From Gracilibacillus caseinilyticus (GTDB lineage: Bacteria > Bacillota > Bacilli > Bacillales > Amphibacillaceae): DNA of 64,000 nt. Every line of letters starts with the position of its first letter. Position 1 is the first letter of the stretch. The stretch lies in NCBI RefSeq assembly GCF_022919115.1, contig NZ_CP095072.1:3100001-3164000 (forward strand), given 5' to 3'. Below the pieces are notes generated by a model. The model ran no database searches and was not told the origin of the DNA. It worked only from the letters and a program-made list of their open reading frames with translations. Shown in pieces: positions 51,315 to 61,329 of the stretch. The position numbers and the translations under genes were made by a program.

Positions 51315-51371
51315 TGCATAGTAAAGAAAAACGTACTAACCTGTACTATAATGAAAATAATAAGAGTACTT

Positions 51372-51943
51372 AAATACAGATTATGTAATGCTAGCGTTAG
51401 GATCATTTTGAAATGTTATTAGTGGTATGATACCTTCTACCAACCACTTCGCGTTTGTGGGGGCACGGCTGAAGCTAACTTTGTGGAGAAGATCGCTTCA
51501 CGAAGTGGATCTCAGCTCGTTCTGATCCCAGGGGAGTCTAATTGTTTGACCTCCGCTAATGTTTGGACTCCACAACGGATGAATGAGGCAGTACATTGAT
51601 TGGTATCCTCAAGTAATAATCGATAACATACTTAATCTTAAAGACATACAGCTAGCACTGCTACTAACTGTTACAACCGTAGTAACACTTCCTTATGCGT
51701 AGGTAATATGCGGAGACTCCTCATGACGCAGTCGCGTAGGAAATCCCGCAGTGGTTCGTCTGTGTCTTCTAGCAATGCTTCGAAGTATGCTCCATCGGCA
51801 CAAGGTAGCTAGGAGATTTATTCAAATAGTAGCCTAGTACGCCGACTCCACAGGAAGCGGAGCATATTTCAGGAGCTTTGTTAAGCCAACATATGCAAAT
51901 TACTAAATAGTAATAGAGTTACACTTTACATAATCCATATTAT
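51372..51943 (+). repeat. Intergenic repeat copy F (572 bp, full length, diverged)
   Basis: Termini AAATACAGATTATGT and ACATAATCCATATTAT. The interior follows copy C in the same order: CCAACCACTTCGCG, GGGGCACGGCTGAAGC, the hairpin CTTTGTGGAG/CTTCACGAAG, GGGGAGTCTA, a central hydrophobic-codon-like stretch, and GGAGCATATTTCAGGAGC. The two stem changes relative to C both leave G-T pairs. It occupies the gap between 6S RNA and the convergent rsfA. No coding capacity. Confidence 0.85.
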
Positions 51944-52072
51944 AGCTAACTTTTTTATTTATACTTAGGTTCAGTCCGAACTGGTTTTGGTCGATTTTTA
52001 ATTATAGCAATACCTATCAGTCTAGTTTAAAAAATGTTACATTAAAAAAAATACTTTCCTTACAAAAATAAA

Positions 52073-52096
52073 AAAACCGGTGTAATGACCGGTTTT
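52073..52096 (-). terminator. Terminator of rsfA
   Basis: AAAACCGG and CCGGTTTT form an 8-bp stem; read on the minus strand the stem is followed by a long T run. It begins five bases after the rsfA stop. Confidence 0.88.
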
Positions 52097-52100
52097 CGTT

Positions 52101-52823
52101 TTATTTGGCTACTTTTTCAAGATTACCGTTTTTGTCCATTCTGAATTTTGGAACTGGATGTGAATCTTCTTCATCAAATACTACCATTTTTCTAGCACGT
52201 TCCACAATTTGCATAAACGCCTGATAATCTTCCTTCATAGTGATTAGCTCTTTCTCCAACTGGTTACTTCGTTTTTGTTCCTGCTCAAGCTGTATCATCA
52301 GTTGTTTATTTTCTTCCGCCAGTTTTTGATGGTTATGATGGGAAGATTGGGCAACCTTTTGTTCTTTCTTTAAGTACTGCAGATATCGTATCACTTGATC
52401 AAGGTTTAAGCTGAATTCCTCTTGATAGTTTTCTGTTACAGGCTGAGGCTGTGGTTCAGGTTCACTACGATTTGAAGTCCAGTTAAGCAAGGAATATACT
52501 TCTTCCTCAATTGTTTTCGGCTTCTCTTCTTTTGACAAGTTCGTAGAAGCGGGTTTTGCTGTTGAGAATTCCGTGTTTTGGTTGGCTAGAGCTCGTTTTC
52601 TATCTTTTCGCTGTTTCTTCGCGATTTGGACTGCTTGTTCATAGTTTTGACGAACTTCTGCATTCCAGCGAAACCCACATGCTGCAGAAGTTCGGTTCAG
52701 TTTGTCACCAACTTCATCAAAGGCCTGCAGCTGTGTACCTCCTTCGCGGATATGTCGTAATACTGTTTCAGCTAATAATAAATCATCTTCATGTGACCAG
52801 GCATCTTGTCTTACTTTCGCCAT
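52101..52823 (-). CDS. rsfA: RsfA-family prespore transcription regulator (Myb-like)
   Basis: The 240-residue protein starts MAKVRQDAWSHEDDLLLAET and its first 70 residues form a Myb/SANT-like DNA-binding domain (GTQLQAFDEVGDKLNRTSAACGFRW). A Gln/Pro-rich linker and a C-terminal coiled coil (HHNHQKLAEENKQLMIQLEQEQKRSNQLEKEL) follow. This is the RsfA layout; RsfA fine-tunes sigma-F-dependent genes in the forespore. Other family members exist in Bacillaceae, so a paralogue is possible. In B. subtilis rsfA is not at this locus. Confidence 0.83.
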   Translation of the reverse strand: MAKVRQDAWSHEDDLLLAETVLRHIREGGTQLQAFDEVGDKLNRTSAACGFRWNAEVRQNYEQAVQIAKKQRKDRKRALANQNTEFSTAKPASTNLSKEEKPKTIEEEVYSLLNWTSNRSEPEPQPQPVTENYQEEFSLNLDQVIRYLQYLKKEQKVAQSSHHNHQKLAEENKQLMIQLEQEQKRSNQLEKELITMKEDYQAFMQIVERARKMVVFDEEDSHPVPKFRMDKNGNLEKVAK

Positions 52824-52924
52824 TTATGTCCACTCCTATTCTCTGGCATTTTTAATAGATTGATAATCGAACAAAATGTGTTGATTTATCTGCTAGTTTG
52901 ACCAGAAAATAAGAATATTAAACA

Positions 52925-54184
52925 CTACTTTTTAATTTTTTGATATATTTGATGTAAATTTTTTTCAAATTTACCAGTTTCTTTTGGATGGTAATAGGTT
53001 TTATGCTTGATTTTATCTGGTAAGTATTGTTGCTTTACCCAGCCACCTTCATAGGCGTGTGGATATTTATAGTCCACACCTCTGCCTAAATGAGCGGCAC
53101 CTTTATAGTGTGAGTCCTTGAGATGATCCGGTATTTCGCCAGTATTGCCACTCCGTAAATCATGTAATGCCGCATCAAGTGCAACATAAGCACTGTTTGA
53201 TTTAGGGGATAAGCAAAGTTCGACGATCGCAACAGACAGGGGAATCCTCGCTTCGGGAAAACCTACACGCTCTGCCGTTTCAACAGCCGCTAATGTACGT
53301 TGACCAGCCTGGGGATTGGCTAATCCAATATCCTCATAGGCACAGACAAGCATTCTCCGAGCGATACTTTCTAAGTCACCCGCTTCAATTAACCTTGCCA
53401 AATAATGGAGAGCAGCATCGACGTCACTTCCTCTAATCGATTTCTGGAAGGCGGATAGGACATCATAATGGGCATCTCCTCCTTTATCGTGGGAGAAACT
53501 CTTTTTTTGCATACAAGCTTCTGCATTCGCGAGATCGATGACAATATCTTCTCGATTCTGTGGGGTGGAATAGGCAGCAAGCTCTAATCCGTTCATGGCT
53601 GCCCGTAAATCACCGTTACATGCATTGGCGAAATGTTCCAACGCATCACTTTCAACAGATAATTTCATGTTTCCTAAGCCATTTTCTGTATCAGAGATGG
53701 CCCGTTCTAGTGCTTCTTTGATATCGTCTGGCTCCAGACGGTACAGTTCAAATATATGAGACCGACTTCGCACAGCAGGGTTAATGGAGTGATACGGATT
53801 TTCTGTTGTGCATCCAATTAACGTAATCAGATTTGACTCTACATGAGGTAATAGAAAGTCTTGTTTTGCCTTATCGAGGCGGTGCACCTCATCTAGTATA
53901 ACGACAAGTTGACCTGACATTTTTGCTTCTTCTACTGCGATTTGCATATCTTTTTTCTTATCAATGGCGGCATTCAACAATTTATAACGTATTCCCAAGC
54001 TATTCGCAATTCCAATCGCCATTGAAGTTTTTCCAGTACCAGGTGGACCATACAGTACCATGGAGTGGAGTCGGTTAGCCTCGACCATTCGTCTGATCAT
54101 GTGTCCTTCACCGACTAAATGCTGCTGTCCAATAACTTCATCTATATTTTTTGGTCTCATACGAAACGCAAGAGGTTGATTCAT
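52925..54184 (-). CDS. rarA: Replication-associated recombination protein A (RarA/MgsA)
   Basis: The 419-residue AAA+ ATPase has Walker A GPPGTGKTSMA, Walker B LVVILDEVHRLDKAKQDFLLP and the conserved GCTTENPYHSINPAVRSRSHIFEL sensor region. A tetramerisation domain and a C-terminal MgsA_C part (HYKGAAHLGRGVDYKYPHAY) follow. It acts at stalled forks with SSB and RecA. It is divergent from cymR, as in B. subtilis yrvN. Confidence 0.95.
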   Translation of the reverse strand: MNQPLAFRMRPKNIDEVIGQQHLVGEGHMIRRMVEANRLHSMVLYGPPGTGKTSMAIGIANSLGIRYKLLNAAIDKKKDMQIAVEEAKMSGQLVVILDEVHRLDKAKQDFLLPHVESNLITLIGCTTENPYHSINPAVRSRSHIFELYRLEPDDIKEALERAISDTENGLGNMKLSVESDALEHFANACNGDLRAAMNGLELAAYSTPQNREDIVIDLANAEACMQKKSFSHDKGGDAHYDVLSAFQKSIRGSDVDAALHYLARLIEAGDLESIARRMLVCAYEDIGLANPQAGQRTLAAVETAERVGFPEARIPLSVAIVELCLSPKSNSAYVALDAALHDLRSGNTGEIPDHLKDSHYKGAAHLGRGVDYKYPHAYEGGWVKQQYLPDKIKHKTYYHPKETGKFEKNLHQIYQKIKK

Positions 54185-54376
54185 CTACTATCATCCTTTC
54201 ACCGTTGCAAGCAAGCATCTTGACATTTTGGTTTTGCTTTTTTAATATAGGCAAGTATGTAATGACAAGTAACTTACTATGATTACTCTTAAATTAGTAT
54301 ATCATTCATGCTATAATAACAACTAATAACAAATGTTGTATATAGATATTTTGAATGGGAAAAATGAGGTGAAACC

Positions 54377-54796
54377 ATGAAAATATCAACAAAAGGCAGA
54401 TATGGTTTAACAATAATGATCGAATTAGCAAAAAACACTGGTAATGGGCCGATGTCATTAAAAAGCATCGCAAAGGAAAATAATCTTTCAGAACATTACT
54501 TGGAGCAATTAGTGGCGCCATTACGAAATGCAAGTCTTGTAAAAAGTATCCGCGGAGCTTATGGCGGTTATGTATTGGCAAAAGAGCCTGCTGAGATAAC
54601 GGCGGGAGACATTATTCGAATTTTGGAAGGTCCAATCACTCCTGTAGAGGGTATTGAGGATGAAGAACCTGCGAAGCAAGAATTGTGGATCAGGATCCGT
54701 GACGCTGTGAAAGATGTTCTTGATACAACCACATTAGAAGATTTATCCACATATGGTGAAAAAGGGGTACAGGACCCATACATGTTCTATATTTAA
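54377..54796 (+). CDS. cymR: Rrf2-family regulator CymR (cysteine metabolism repressor)
   Basis: The 139-residue protein begins MKISTKGRYGLTIMIELAKN and has the winged helix LKSIAKENNLSEHYLEQLVAPLRNASLVKSIRGAYGGYVLAK. It lacks the three cysteines of IscR between residues 90 and 110, which favours CymR over an iron-sulfur sensor. CymR, with CysK, represses cysteine uptake and synthesis genes. Position ahead of cysteine desulfurase and mnmA is conserved. A TATAAT lies at 54312-54317. Confidence 0.92.
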   Translation: MKISTKGRYGLTIMIELAKNTGNGPMSLKSIAKENNLSEHYLEQLVAPLRNASLVKSIRGAYGGYVLAKEPAEITAGDIIRILEGPITPVEGIEDEEPAKQELWIRIRDAVKDVLDTTTLEDLSTYGEKGVQDPYMFYI

Positions 54797-54815
54797 TGTA
54801 AAGGATGAAATGGCT

Positions 54816-55958
54816 ATGAAAGCTATCTATTTAGACCATGCGGCAACAACTCCAGTACATCCGCAAGTAGTGGAGGCAATGACTGAAAGTTTACAAACAA
54901 ATTTTGGAAATCCTTCCAGCGTTCATTTTTATGGAAGAAAGGCGCGACAAGAGTTAGACAAAGCTCGAGCTGTTGCAGCGAAGTCAATCAACGCCTCTGA
55001 TAGAGATATTGTTTTTACAAGTGGAGGAACAGAAGCCGACAATATCGCTATAACTGGTGTTGCCATGGCGAATCGTCACAATGGCAAGCATATTATAACA
55101 ACAAAAATCGAACATCATGCGACACTGCATACGGTGGAGAATTTAGAACGATATGGCTTTGAGGCGACGTATCTGGACGTCAATGAACATGGCGTTATTG
55201 AACTGGAACAAGTGCAAAGAGCGTTGAGAGAAGATACCATATTAGTATCGATTATGATGGTGAACAATGAAACTGGTGTGATCCAGCCAATTAAAGAAAT
55301 AGGTGAATTGCTAGCGTCACATCAGGCATATTTCCATACCGATGCAGTGCAGGCTTATGGTCTGTTATCGATTGATGTAGAAGCATTAGATCTGGATTTA
55401 TTAAGTGTTTCTTCTCACAAAATTAACGGACCAAAGGGTCTTGGCTTCTTATATATTCATCCTGACACCACCTTGCAAGCTCTGCAGCATGGCGGTGAAC
55501 AAGAACGTAAACGTAGAGCAGGGACGGAGAATGTAGCAGCAATTACTGGTTTTGCTGCAGCGATTCGCCTTGCGCAAGACGAAAGAGTGTCGCGTGTTCA
55601 ACAATACCAGGATTACCGGGATGCTTTTTTACAATTATTACAAGAGAATCAGGTTTCGTACACCATAAACGGTGAAAAAAGCGACAGAGTCCCGAGTATT
55701 ATTAATGTCAGTTTTCCGGGTGCTAACGTCGAAGCAATGCTAACAAATTTTGACTTAAGCGGTGTGGCAGCATCAAGCGGCAGTGCATGTACAGCGGGCT
55801 CTGTAGAACCATCTCACGTACTAAGCGCAATGTATAGCGAAAATAACGCTTGTACTACTAATTCCATTCGCTTTAGTTTCGGACTTGCTAATAATATGGA
55901 CAATGTAAAAGAGGCAGCAGAAATCGTTGCGAAAATCGTAAAAAGGTTAACGAATTAA
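54816..55958 (+). CDS. iscS: Cysteine desulfurase IscS-like (YrvO), partner of MnmA
   Basis: Starting at the ATG at 54816 (another lies two codons earlier) the product has 380 residues: MKAIYLDHAATTPVHPQV, PLP-lysine in SSHKINGPKGLG and catalytic cysteine in SSGSACTAGS. It is the second desulfurase in the window. Direct linkage to mnmA, 12 bp away, indicates that it feeds sulfur for 2-thiouridine at U34, as B. subtilis YrvO does. The partner assignment is from synteny. Confidence 0.93.
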   Translation: MKAIYLDHAATTPVHPQVVEAMTESLQTNFGNPSSVHFYGRKARQELDKARAVAAKSINASDRDIVFTSGGTEADNIAITGVAMANRHNGKHIITTKIEHHATLHTVENLERYGFEATYLDVNEHGVIELEQVQRALREDTILVSIMMVNNETGVIQPIKEIGELLASHQAYFHTDAVQAYGLLSIDVEALDLDLLSVSSHKINGPKGLGFLYIHPDTTLQALQHGGEQERKRRAGTENVAAITGFAAAIRLAQDERVSRVQQYQDYRDAFLQLLQENQVSYTINGEKSDRVPSIINVSFPGANVEAMLTNFDLSGVAASSGSACTAGSVEPSHVLSAMYSENNACTTNSIRFSFGLANNMDNVKEAAEIVAKIVKRLTN

Positions 55959-57080
<1,122 letters not shown>

Positions 57081-57086
57081 TTAATT

Positions 57087-57118
57087 GAGACAGCATAAAT
57101 ACTGCTGTCTCCTTTTCT
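57087..57118 (+). terminator. Terminator after mnmA
   Basis: GAGACAGCA (57087-57095) pairs with TGCTGTCTC (57103-57111), followed by CTTTTCTT. Confidence 0.9.
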
Positions 57119-57177
57119 TATCAATGATGGGAAAGATTTGCAGAAATACATATTGCCAATAAACAGTGAAAATGACT

Positions 57178-57294
57178 TTAATACAAATGATGAAAATCAG
57201 CCTTGTGTTTATCTGTAGAAAGGGGCCGTGGAAGAAGAGAGGCGACCTTTACTCAACAGATACCATAGTAAATGTTTACATAATCTTTATTATC
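57178..57294. repeat. Decayed short member of the intergenic repeat family
   Basis: TTAATACAAATGATG at 57178 and CATAATCTTTATTAT at 57279-57293 resemble the family termini with several mismatches. The right side continues CAACCTTGCAATGA, close to the outer flank of copy G (GAAGCCTTGCAAT). A left-flank-like GCAGAAATA occurs at 57140. The interior has no clear match. It may be an old copy beside which copy G inserted. Confidence 0.4.
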
Positions 57295-57367
57295 AACCTT
57301 GCAATGATTAAGAAAAGCTGGACATAACCCGTCCGTCCCTAACTAATGTTAGTATATATAACTTCCT

Positions 57368-57934
57368 TTAATCCGGATTATGTAAACTATATCGATTTGG
57401 TTATTTTGACATATCAAATATGCTTAGCAAAGCTTCGGCAATATGCTCCGCGTCCAGTGGGGCACGGCTTCAGCTAGGCTACTACTTGAATTACTACTTT
57501 GATGCCTTGTGCCGAGAAATATCACTTCGAAGCGATACTTGCAGACACAGGAACAGACAAAGTGGATCTTCAGCTCGCGCTGACGCATGCGGAGTCTCCG
57601 CGTATTTCCTACGCTTAAGGAAGTGCTACAACGTATGGAACAGCTAAAAGCAGTGGTGCTAGGCGTTATTATTCACTCAATTGCTGATATTTATGGATGC
57701 GCTCTATATGCTACCTCTTACAAAAGTTGTAGAGTCTCCATCTTAGCGCAGGCCAACCACGTAGACTCCCGCGGGATTGTGCAGGTGCTGAAGATCCACT
57801 TTGTGAAGTGCCTTTCTTCACAAAGTTAGCTTCAGCCGTGCCCCGCAGGACGCGAAGTGGTTGGCTGGAGCGGTATCCCAGCACATGAACAATTTCAAAA
57901 TTAACACCAAGCTAGTTTACATAATCCGGATTAT
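57368..57934 (-). repeat. Intergenic repeat copy G (567 bp, full length)
   Basis: Termini TTAATCCGGATTATGT and ACATAATCCGGATTAT; the inverted ends match over about 20 bp. The reverse complement aligns along its whole length with copy C. It has the stem CTTTGTGAAG/CTTCACAAAG, the motif CCCGCGGGAGTCTACGTGG, and the inverted subterminal arms GGGGCACGGCTGAAG and CTGAAGCCGTGCCCC. Open frames of 75 and 80 codons inside are not maintained in the other copies. It lies between mnmA and the TPR gene. Confidence 0.88.
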
Positions 57935-58011
57935 AAGAAGCCTTGCAATTTTAACAGGCTTGTTGCACATCTCTTCATGAGTAAGCTAAAATAACAACAG
58001 GAGGTAATCGA

Positions 58012-58677
58012 ATGACTGAAATCGATCAAGGTATACAATATATGAAAGAAGGAAAATTGGAAGAGGCAGCACAATATTTCACGGATGCCATTGAGCAATA
58101 TCCAAAGAATCCGGTACATTATATCAATTTTGGAAATCTGCTTTTACATATGAAAGACTATCAACGTGCGAAACGCTTTTATCAGAAAGCCACGGAATTG
58201 GATCAAGAAGCGGCAACTGCTTATTATGGATTAGGTAATGTCTACTTTGAACAGGACGATTTTGAAAAAGCAAAAGAAAATTTTCAAAAAGCGATCAATC
58301 TTGGGTTAGAGGAAGCAGATCCTTACTTTATGTTAGGGATGACGTTTTTATATGATGAGCAATTTAAATTATCTTTACCATATTTACAACGGGCAAGTGA
58401 GTTAAACCCTGATGATGTTGATGTGCAATTTCAATATGGATTGGCATTAGCGCAAACGCAACAATTAGATCATGCAAAAGATGTGTTCAATCAAGTGCTC
58501 GGTTTGCAGGAAGCACATAGTGACGCGCATTATAATTTAGGAGTTATTTCCTTATTCGAAGAAAATATAGACCAGGCTATGATCCATTTTGATAAGGCAC
58601 TTGAAATCCAGCCGGATCATTTATTAGCAGGTAACGGAAAAAAACAAATCGAAATTATGCTTGAAGATAACCAATAA
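58012..58677 (+). CDS. Tetratricopeptide-repeat protein (YrrB-like)
   Basis: The 221-residue soluble protein consists of six TPR units, for example YYGLGNVYFEQDDFEKAKENF and HYNLGVISLFEENIDQAMIHF, with no other domain. Such proteins bind partner proteins. The order mnmA-yrrB-recD2 is the same as in B. subtilis, where YrrB has no firmly established partner. The start follows AGGAGGTAATCG. Confidence 0.9.
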   Translation: MTEIDQGIQYMKEGKLEEAAQYFTDAIEQYPKNPVHYINFGNLLLHMKDYQRAKRFYQKATELDQEAATAYYGLGNVYFEQDDFEKAKENFQKAINLGLEEADPYFMLGMTFLYDEQFKLSLPYLQRASELNPDDVDVQFQYGLALAQTQQLDHAKDVFNQVLGLQEAHSDAHYNLGVISLFEENIDQAMIHFDKALEIQPDHLLAGNGKKQIEIMLEDNQ

Positions 58678-58693
58678 GCTAGGAGGCTTTGGG

Positions 58694-61060
58694 ATGGAGA
58701 ATGAACCAGAAGTAGAAGAAAAAAATTTCATCAAAGGCGAGATGATTCATACGATCTTTGAAAATAAACAAGAGCATTTCTCCATTGCAAAGATTAAGGT
58801 TCTCGAAACAAATCAGACCTTCGATGAGAATGAGGTCGTGGTAAAAGGCTATTTTCGACGATTAGATCCAGGGGAGACATATGAATTTTATGGACGAGTA
58901 GTGGACCATAAACGGTTTGGACGTCAATTTCAGGTAGAGAGTTATCAACGTTTTTTACCACAATCAAAAGAAGGTATTGTGGCATACCTATCAAGTGATC
59001 TTTTTCCAGGTGTCGGAAAGAAAACTGCAGAAAGAATCGTAGACACGCTAGGAGACACAGCACTTTCTATGATTTTGAATGATCAGAAGGTTCTTAACAA
59101 AGTAAGAGGTATAACAGACGAAAAACAAAAGAAAATTTATCAGATTTTGCAAGAAAATCAGGGGTTTGAAGGTATTGTTGTTGAACTTTCGAAATATGGT
59201 TTCGGTCTGAAAATGGCGCAAAAAATGTATACCGCTTTTAAAGAGGAAACATTGGATACATTAAAATCGAACCCGTATCAATTTGTGTTTCAAGTTGAAA
59301 GTTTTGGTTTTCTTAGAGCTGACCAGATCGCCAGGCAAAATGAGATTTCTATTGATCATCCGACAAGATTACAAGCAGCTTGTGTCTATATATTGCAGAA
59401 TAGTGTGCAAGATGGACATGCCTATTTGCCGCTGGATCGTTTGCTGTATGAAATGGATCAGCTATTAGATGGGGAAGCGAATGCCATCGATGTTGACAAG
59501 ATGACTGCCCAGATCGTCGAACTCAACAAAGAAAAAGAAATTATCGTGTCTGACCAAAATGCTTATATGCCATCCCTATACTATTCTGAGACCGGATTTT
59601 GTGCACAAGTAAAACGGATTGCAGACAAAAAGCAGGAAAGGACATTTACTGACGCAGAACTGTTAAAAATAGTTGGAGGAATTGAAGAGGAAGAAACATT
59701 AAGCTATGGAAAAGAACAATATCAAGCGTTGGAAACGGCATTATCTGAAAAGATTTTTATTCTGACAGGTGGTCCTGGAACAGGGAAGACGACCGTGATA
59801 AAAGGGATCATAAATGCGTATGCAGATATTCATGACTTGTCCTTAGATAAGGATGATTATAGGGATGACGAAGATTTTCCATTTGTCCTCACAGCACCGA
59901 CTGGCAGAGCAGCAAAAAGAATGAAAGAGTCAACAGGAATTGATAGTGTAACAATCCACCGATTGTTAGGTTGGGATGGTCAAGAATCCTTCGATAAAGA
60001 TGAAAATAATCAACTCACGGGGAAAATTATTGTTATTGACGAATTTTCTATGGTAGATATTTGGCTTGCTTATCAGCTATTTCGTGCCATTCCTGATGAC
60101 ATGCAGGTCATTATCGTAGGGGATGAGGATCAGTTGCCATCGGTCGGACCTGGCCAAGTTCTTGCTGATTTGTTAAAAAGCAGTGTGGTAGCTTCCATCA
60201 GTTTAAAAGAAGTTTACCGTCAAAAAGAAGGCTCCAAAATTATTCAATTAGCCCATGAAATTAAGAATAATCAAGTACAGCCAACAACATTATCAAAGGC
60301 AAATGATTTTAACTTTTTTTCCTGTCCTGATTATCAGGTCATTGAGATCGTGAAGCAAGTAGTAAAAAAAGCGTACGATAAAGGTGTTGACCAGCGACAA
60401 ATACAAGTTCTTGCCCCAATGTACCGTTCAAAAGCAGGCATTCTCCGATTAAATGAAGAATTGCAAGCAATCCTAAACCCTCGTCAACAGGGGAGAAGAG
60501 AAATGGCTTTCGGGGATACCGTTTTCCGAAAGGGAGACAAAGTCATTCAATTAGTGAACCAAGCAGAAGACGGTGTGTTTAACGGCGATATAGGTGAAGT
60601 TGTCGCCATTTTTGAAAAAGATGAAAATGTGGATCAAGAAGAGCAAGTAGTTGTCAGCTTTGATGAAAAAGAAGTTGCTTATGCAAAAGCGGATTTAATG
60701 AATTTGATGCATGCTTACTGCACCTCGATTCATAAATCCCAAGGCAGTGAATTCCAAATTGTCATTATGCCAGTAATTTCAGGATATAATCGGATGCTTC
60801 GGAAGAATCTACTTTATACGGGTATAACCCGCGCAAAGCAGTCTCTGGTTATGTGTGGGGATAAGCAAGCTTTTTTAAAAGGGGTTCACACAGAAGACAC
60901 CAACAAGCGTTATACAAACCTCGTGTCATTTTTGCATGAACTTTTTCATGTAAAGGAGGAGAAAAGTGACAAAGATAAGAAAGAGATATCAGCAGATGAA
61001 TGGTTACTTTCAGTAGATGTTGGACAGGAAGATTTCTCACCTTATGATTTTATGGTATAA
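58694..61060 (+). CDS. recD2: ATP-dependent DNA helicase RecD2
   Basis: The ATG at 58694 after AGGAGG gives 788 residues. The N-terminal OB/HhH region includes FPGVGKKTAERIVDTLG and the Firmicutes-type extension that marks RecD2, which works without RecBC. Superfamily 1 motifs follow: Walker A LTGGPGTGKTTV (about 370), Walker B IVIDEFSMVD, VGDEDQLPSVGPG, and the C-terminal CTSIHKSQGSEF and LLYTGITRAKQSL. It is a 5'-3' helicase of replication-fork maintenance. Confidence 0.96.
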   Translation: MENEPEVEEKNFIKGEMIHTIFENKQEHFSIAKIKVLETNQTFDENEVVVKGYFRRLDPGETYEFYGRVVDHKRFGRQFQVESYQRFLPQSKEGIVAYLSSDLFPGVGKKTAERIVDTLGDTALSMILNDQKVLNKVRGITDEKQKKIYQILQENQGFEGIVVELSKYGFGLKMAQKMYTAFKEETLDTLKSNPYQFVFQVESFGFLRADQIARQNEISIDHPTRLQAACVYILQNSVQDGHAYLPLDRLLYEMDQLLDGEANAIDVDKMTAQIVELNKEKEIIVSDQNAYMPSLYYSETGFCAQVKRIADKKQERTFTDAELLKIVGGIEEEETLSYGKEQYQALETALSEKIFILTGGPGTGKTTVIKGIINAYADIHDLSLDKDDYRDDEDFPFVLTAPTGRAAKRMKESTGIDSVTIHRLLGWDGQESFDKDENNQLTGKIIVIDEFSMVDIWLAYQLFRAIPDDMQVIIVGDEDQLPSVGPGQVLADLLKSSVVASISLKEVYRQKEGSKIIQLAHEIKNNQVQPTTLSKANDFNFFSCPDYQVIEIVKQVVKKAYDKGVDQRQIQVLAPMYRSKAGILRLNEELQAILNPRQQGRREMAFGDTVFRKGDKVIQLVNQAEDGVFNGDIGEVVAIFEKDENVDQEEQVVVSFDEKEVAYAKADLMNLMHAYCTSIHKSQGSEFQIVIMPVISGYNRMLRKNLLYTGITRAKQSLVMCGDKQAFLKGVHTEDTNKRYTNLVSFLHELFHVKEEKSDKDKKEISADEWLLSVDVGQEDFSPYDFMV

Positions 61061-61138
61061 ATTTTAGACAATTACATGTATATTTCCCTCAAAGTTGGAC
61101 AGGCTGACAGATAAAAATGATAAAGTGAGGGAAAGTTT

Positions 61139-61327
61139 GTGAGATGTCCGAATTGTCGCAGTAAGAATATTGGAATTATTGGCCCGGAGCAATATTATTG
61201 CTGGGATTGTTATATTGAATTATCCATCCAAAATAACATGTTGCATTTACATGAGGTCGAAATGGATGGTACCTTAAGTTCATTAGACGACTTATTTTCA
61301 GATGAGGAACGACGGGTTGAAGGTTAA
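61139..61327 (+). CDS. Small zinc-ribbon-like protein
   Basis: The 62-residue protein begins MRCPNCRSKNIGIIG, and a second cysteine pair occurs in YYCWDCYIEL, giving CxxC...CxxC spacing for one zinc ion. The rest is acidic. The start is GTG after GAGGGAAAG. Similar short proteins occur between recD2 and the AI-2E transporter gene in other Bacillaceae. No function is known; nucleic-acid or protein binding is possible. Confidence 0.78.
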   Translation: MRCPNCRSKNIGIIGPEQYYCWDCYIELSIQNNMLHLHEVEMDGTLSSLDDLFSDEERRVEG

Positions 61328-61329
61328 CC

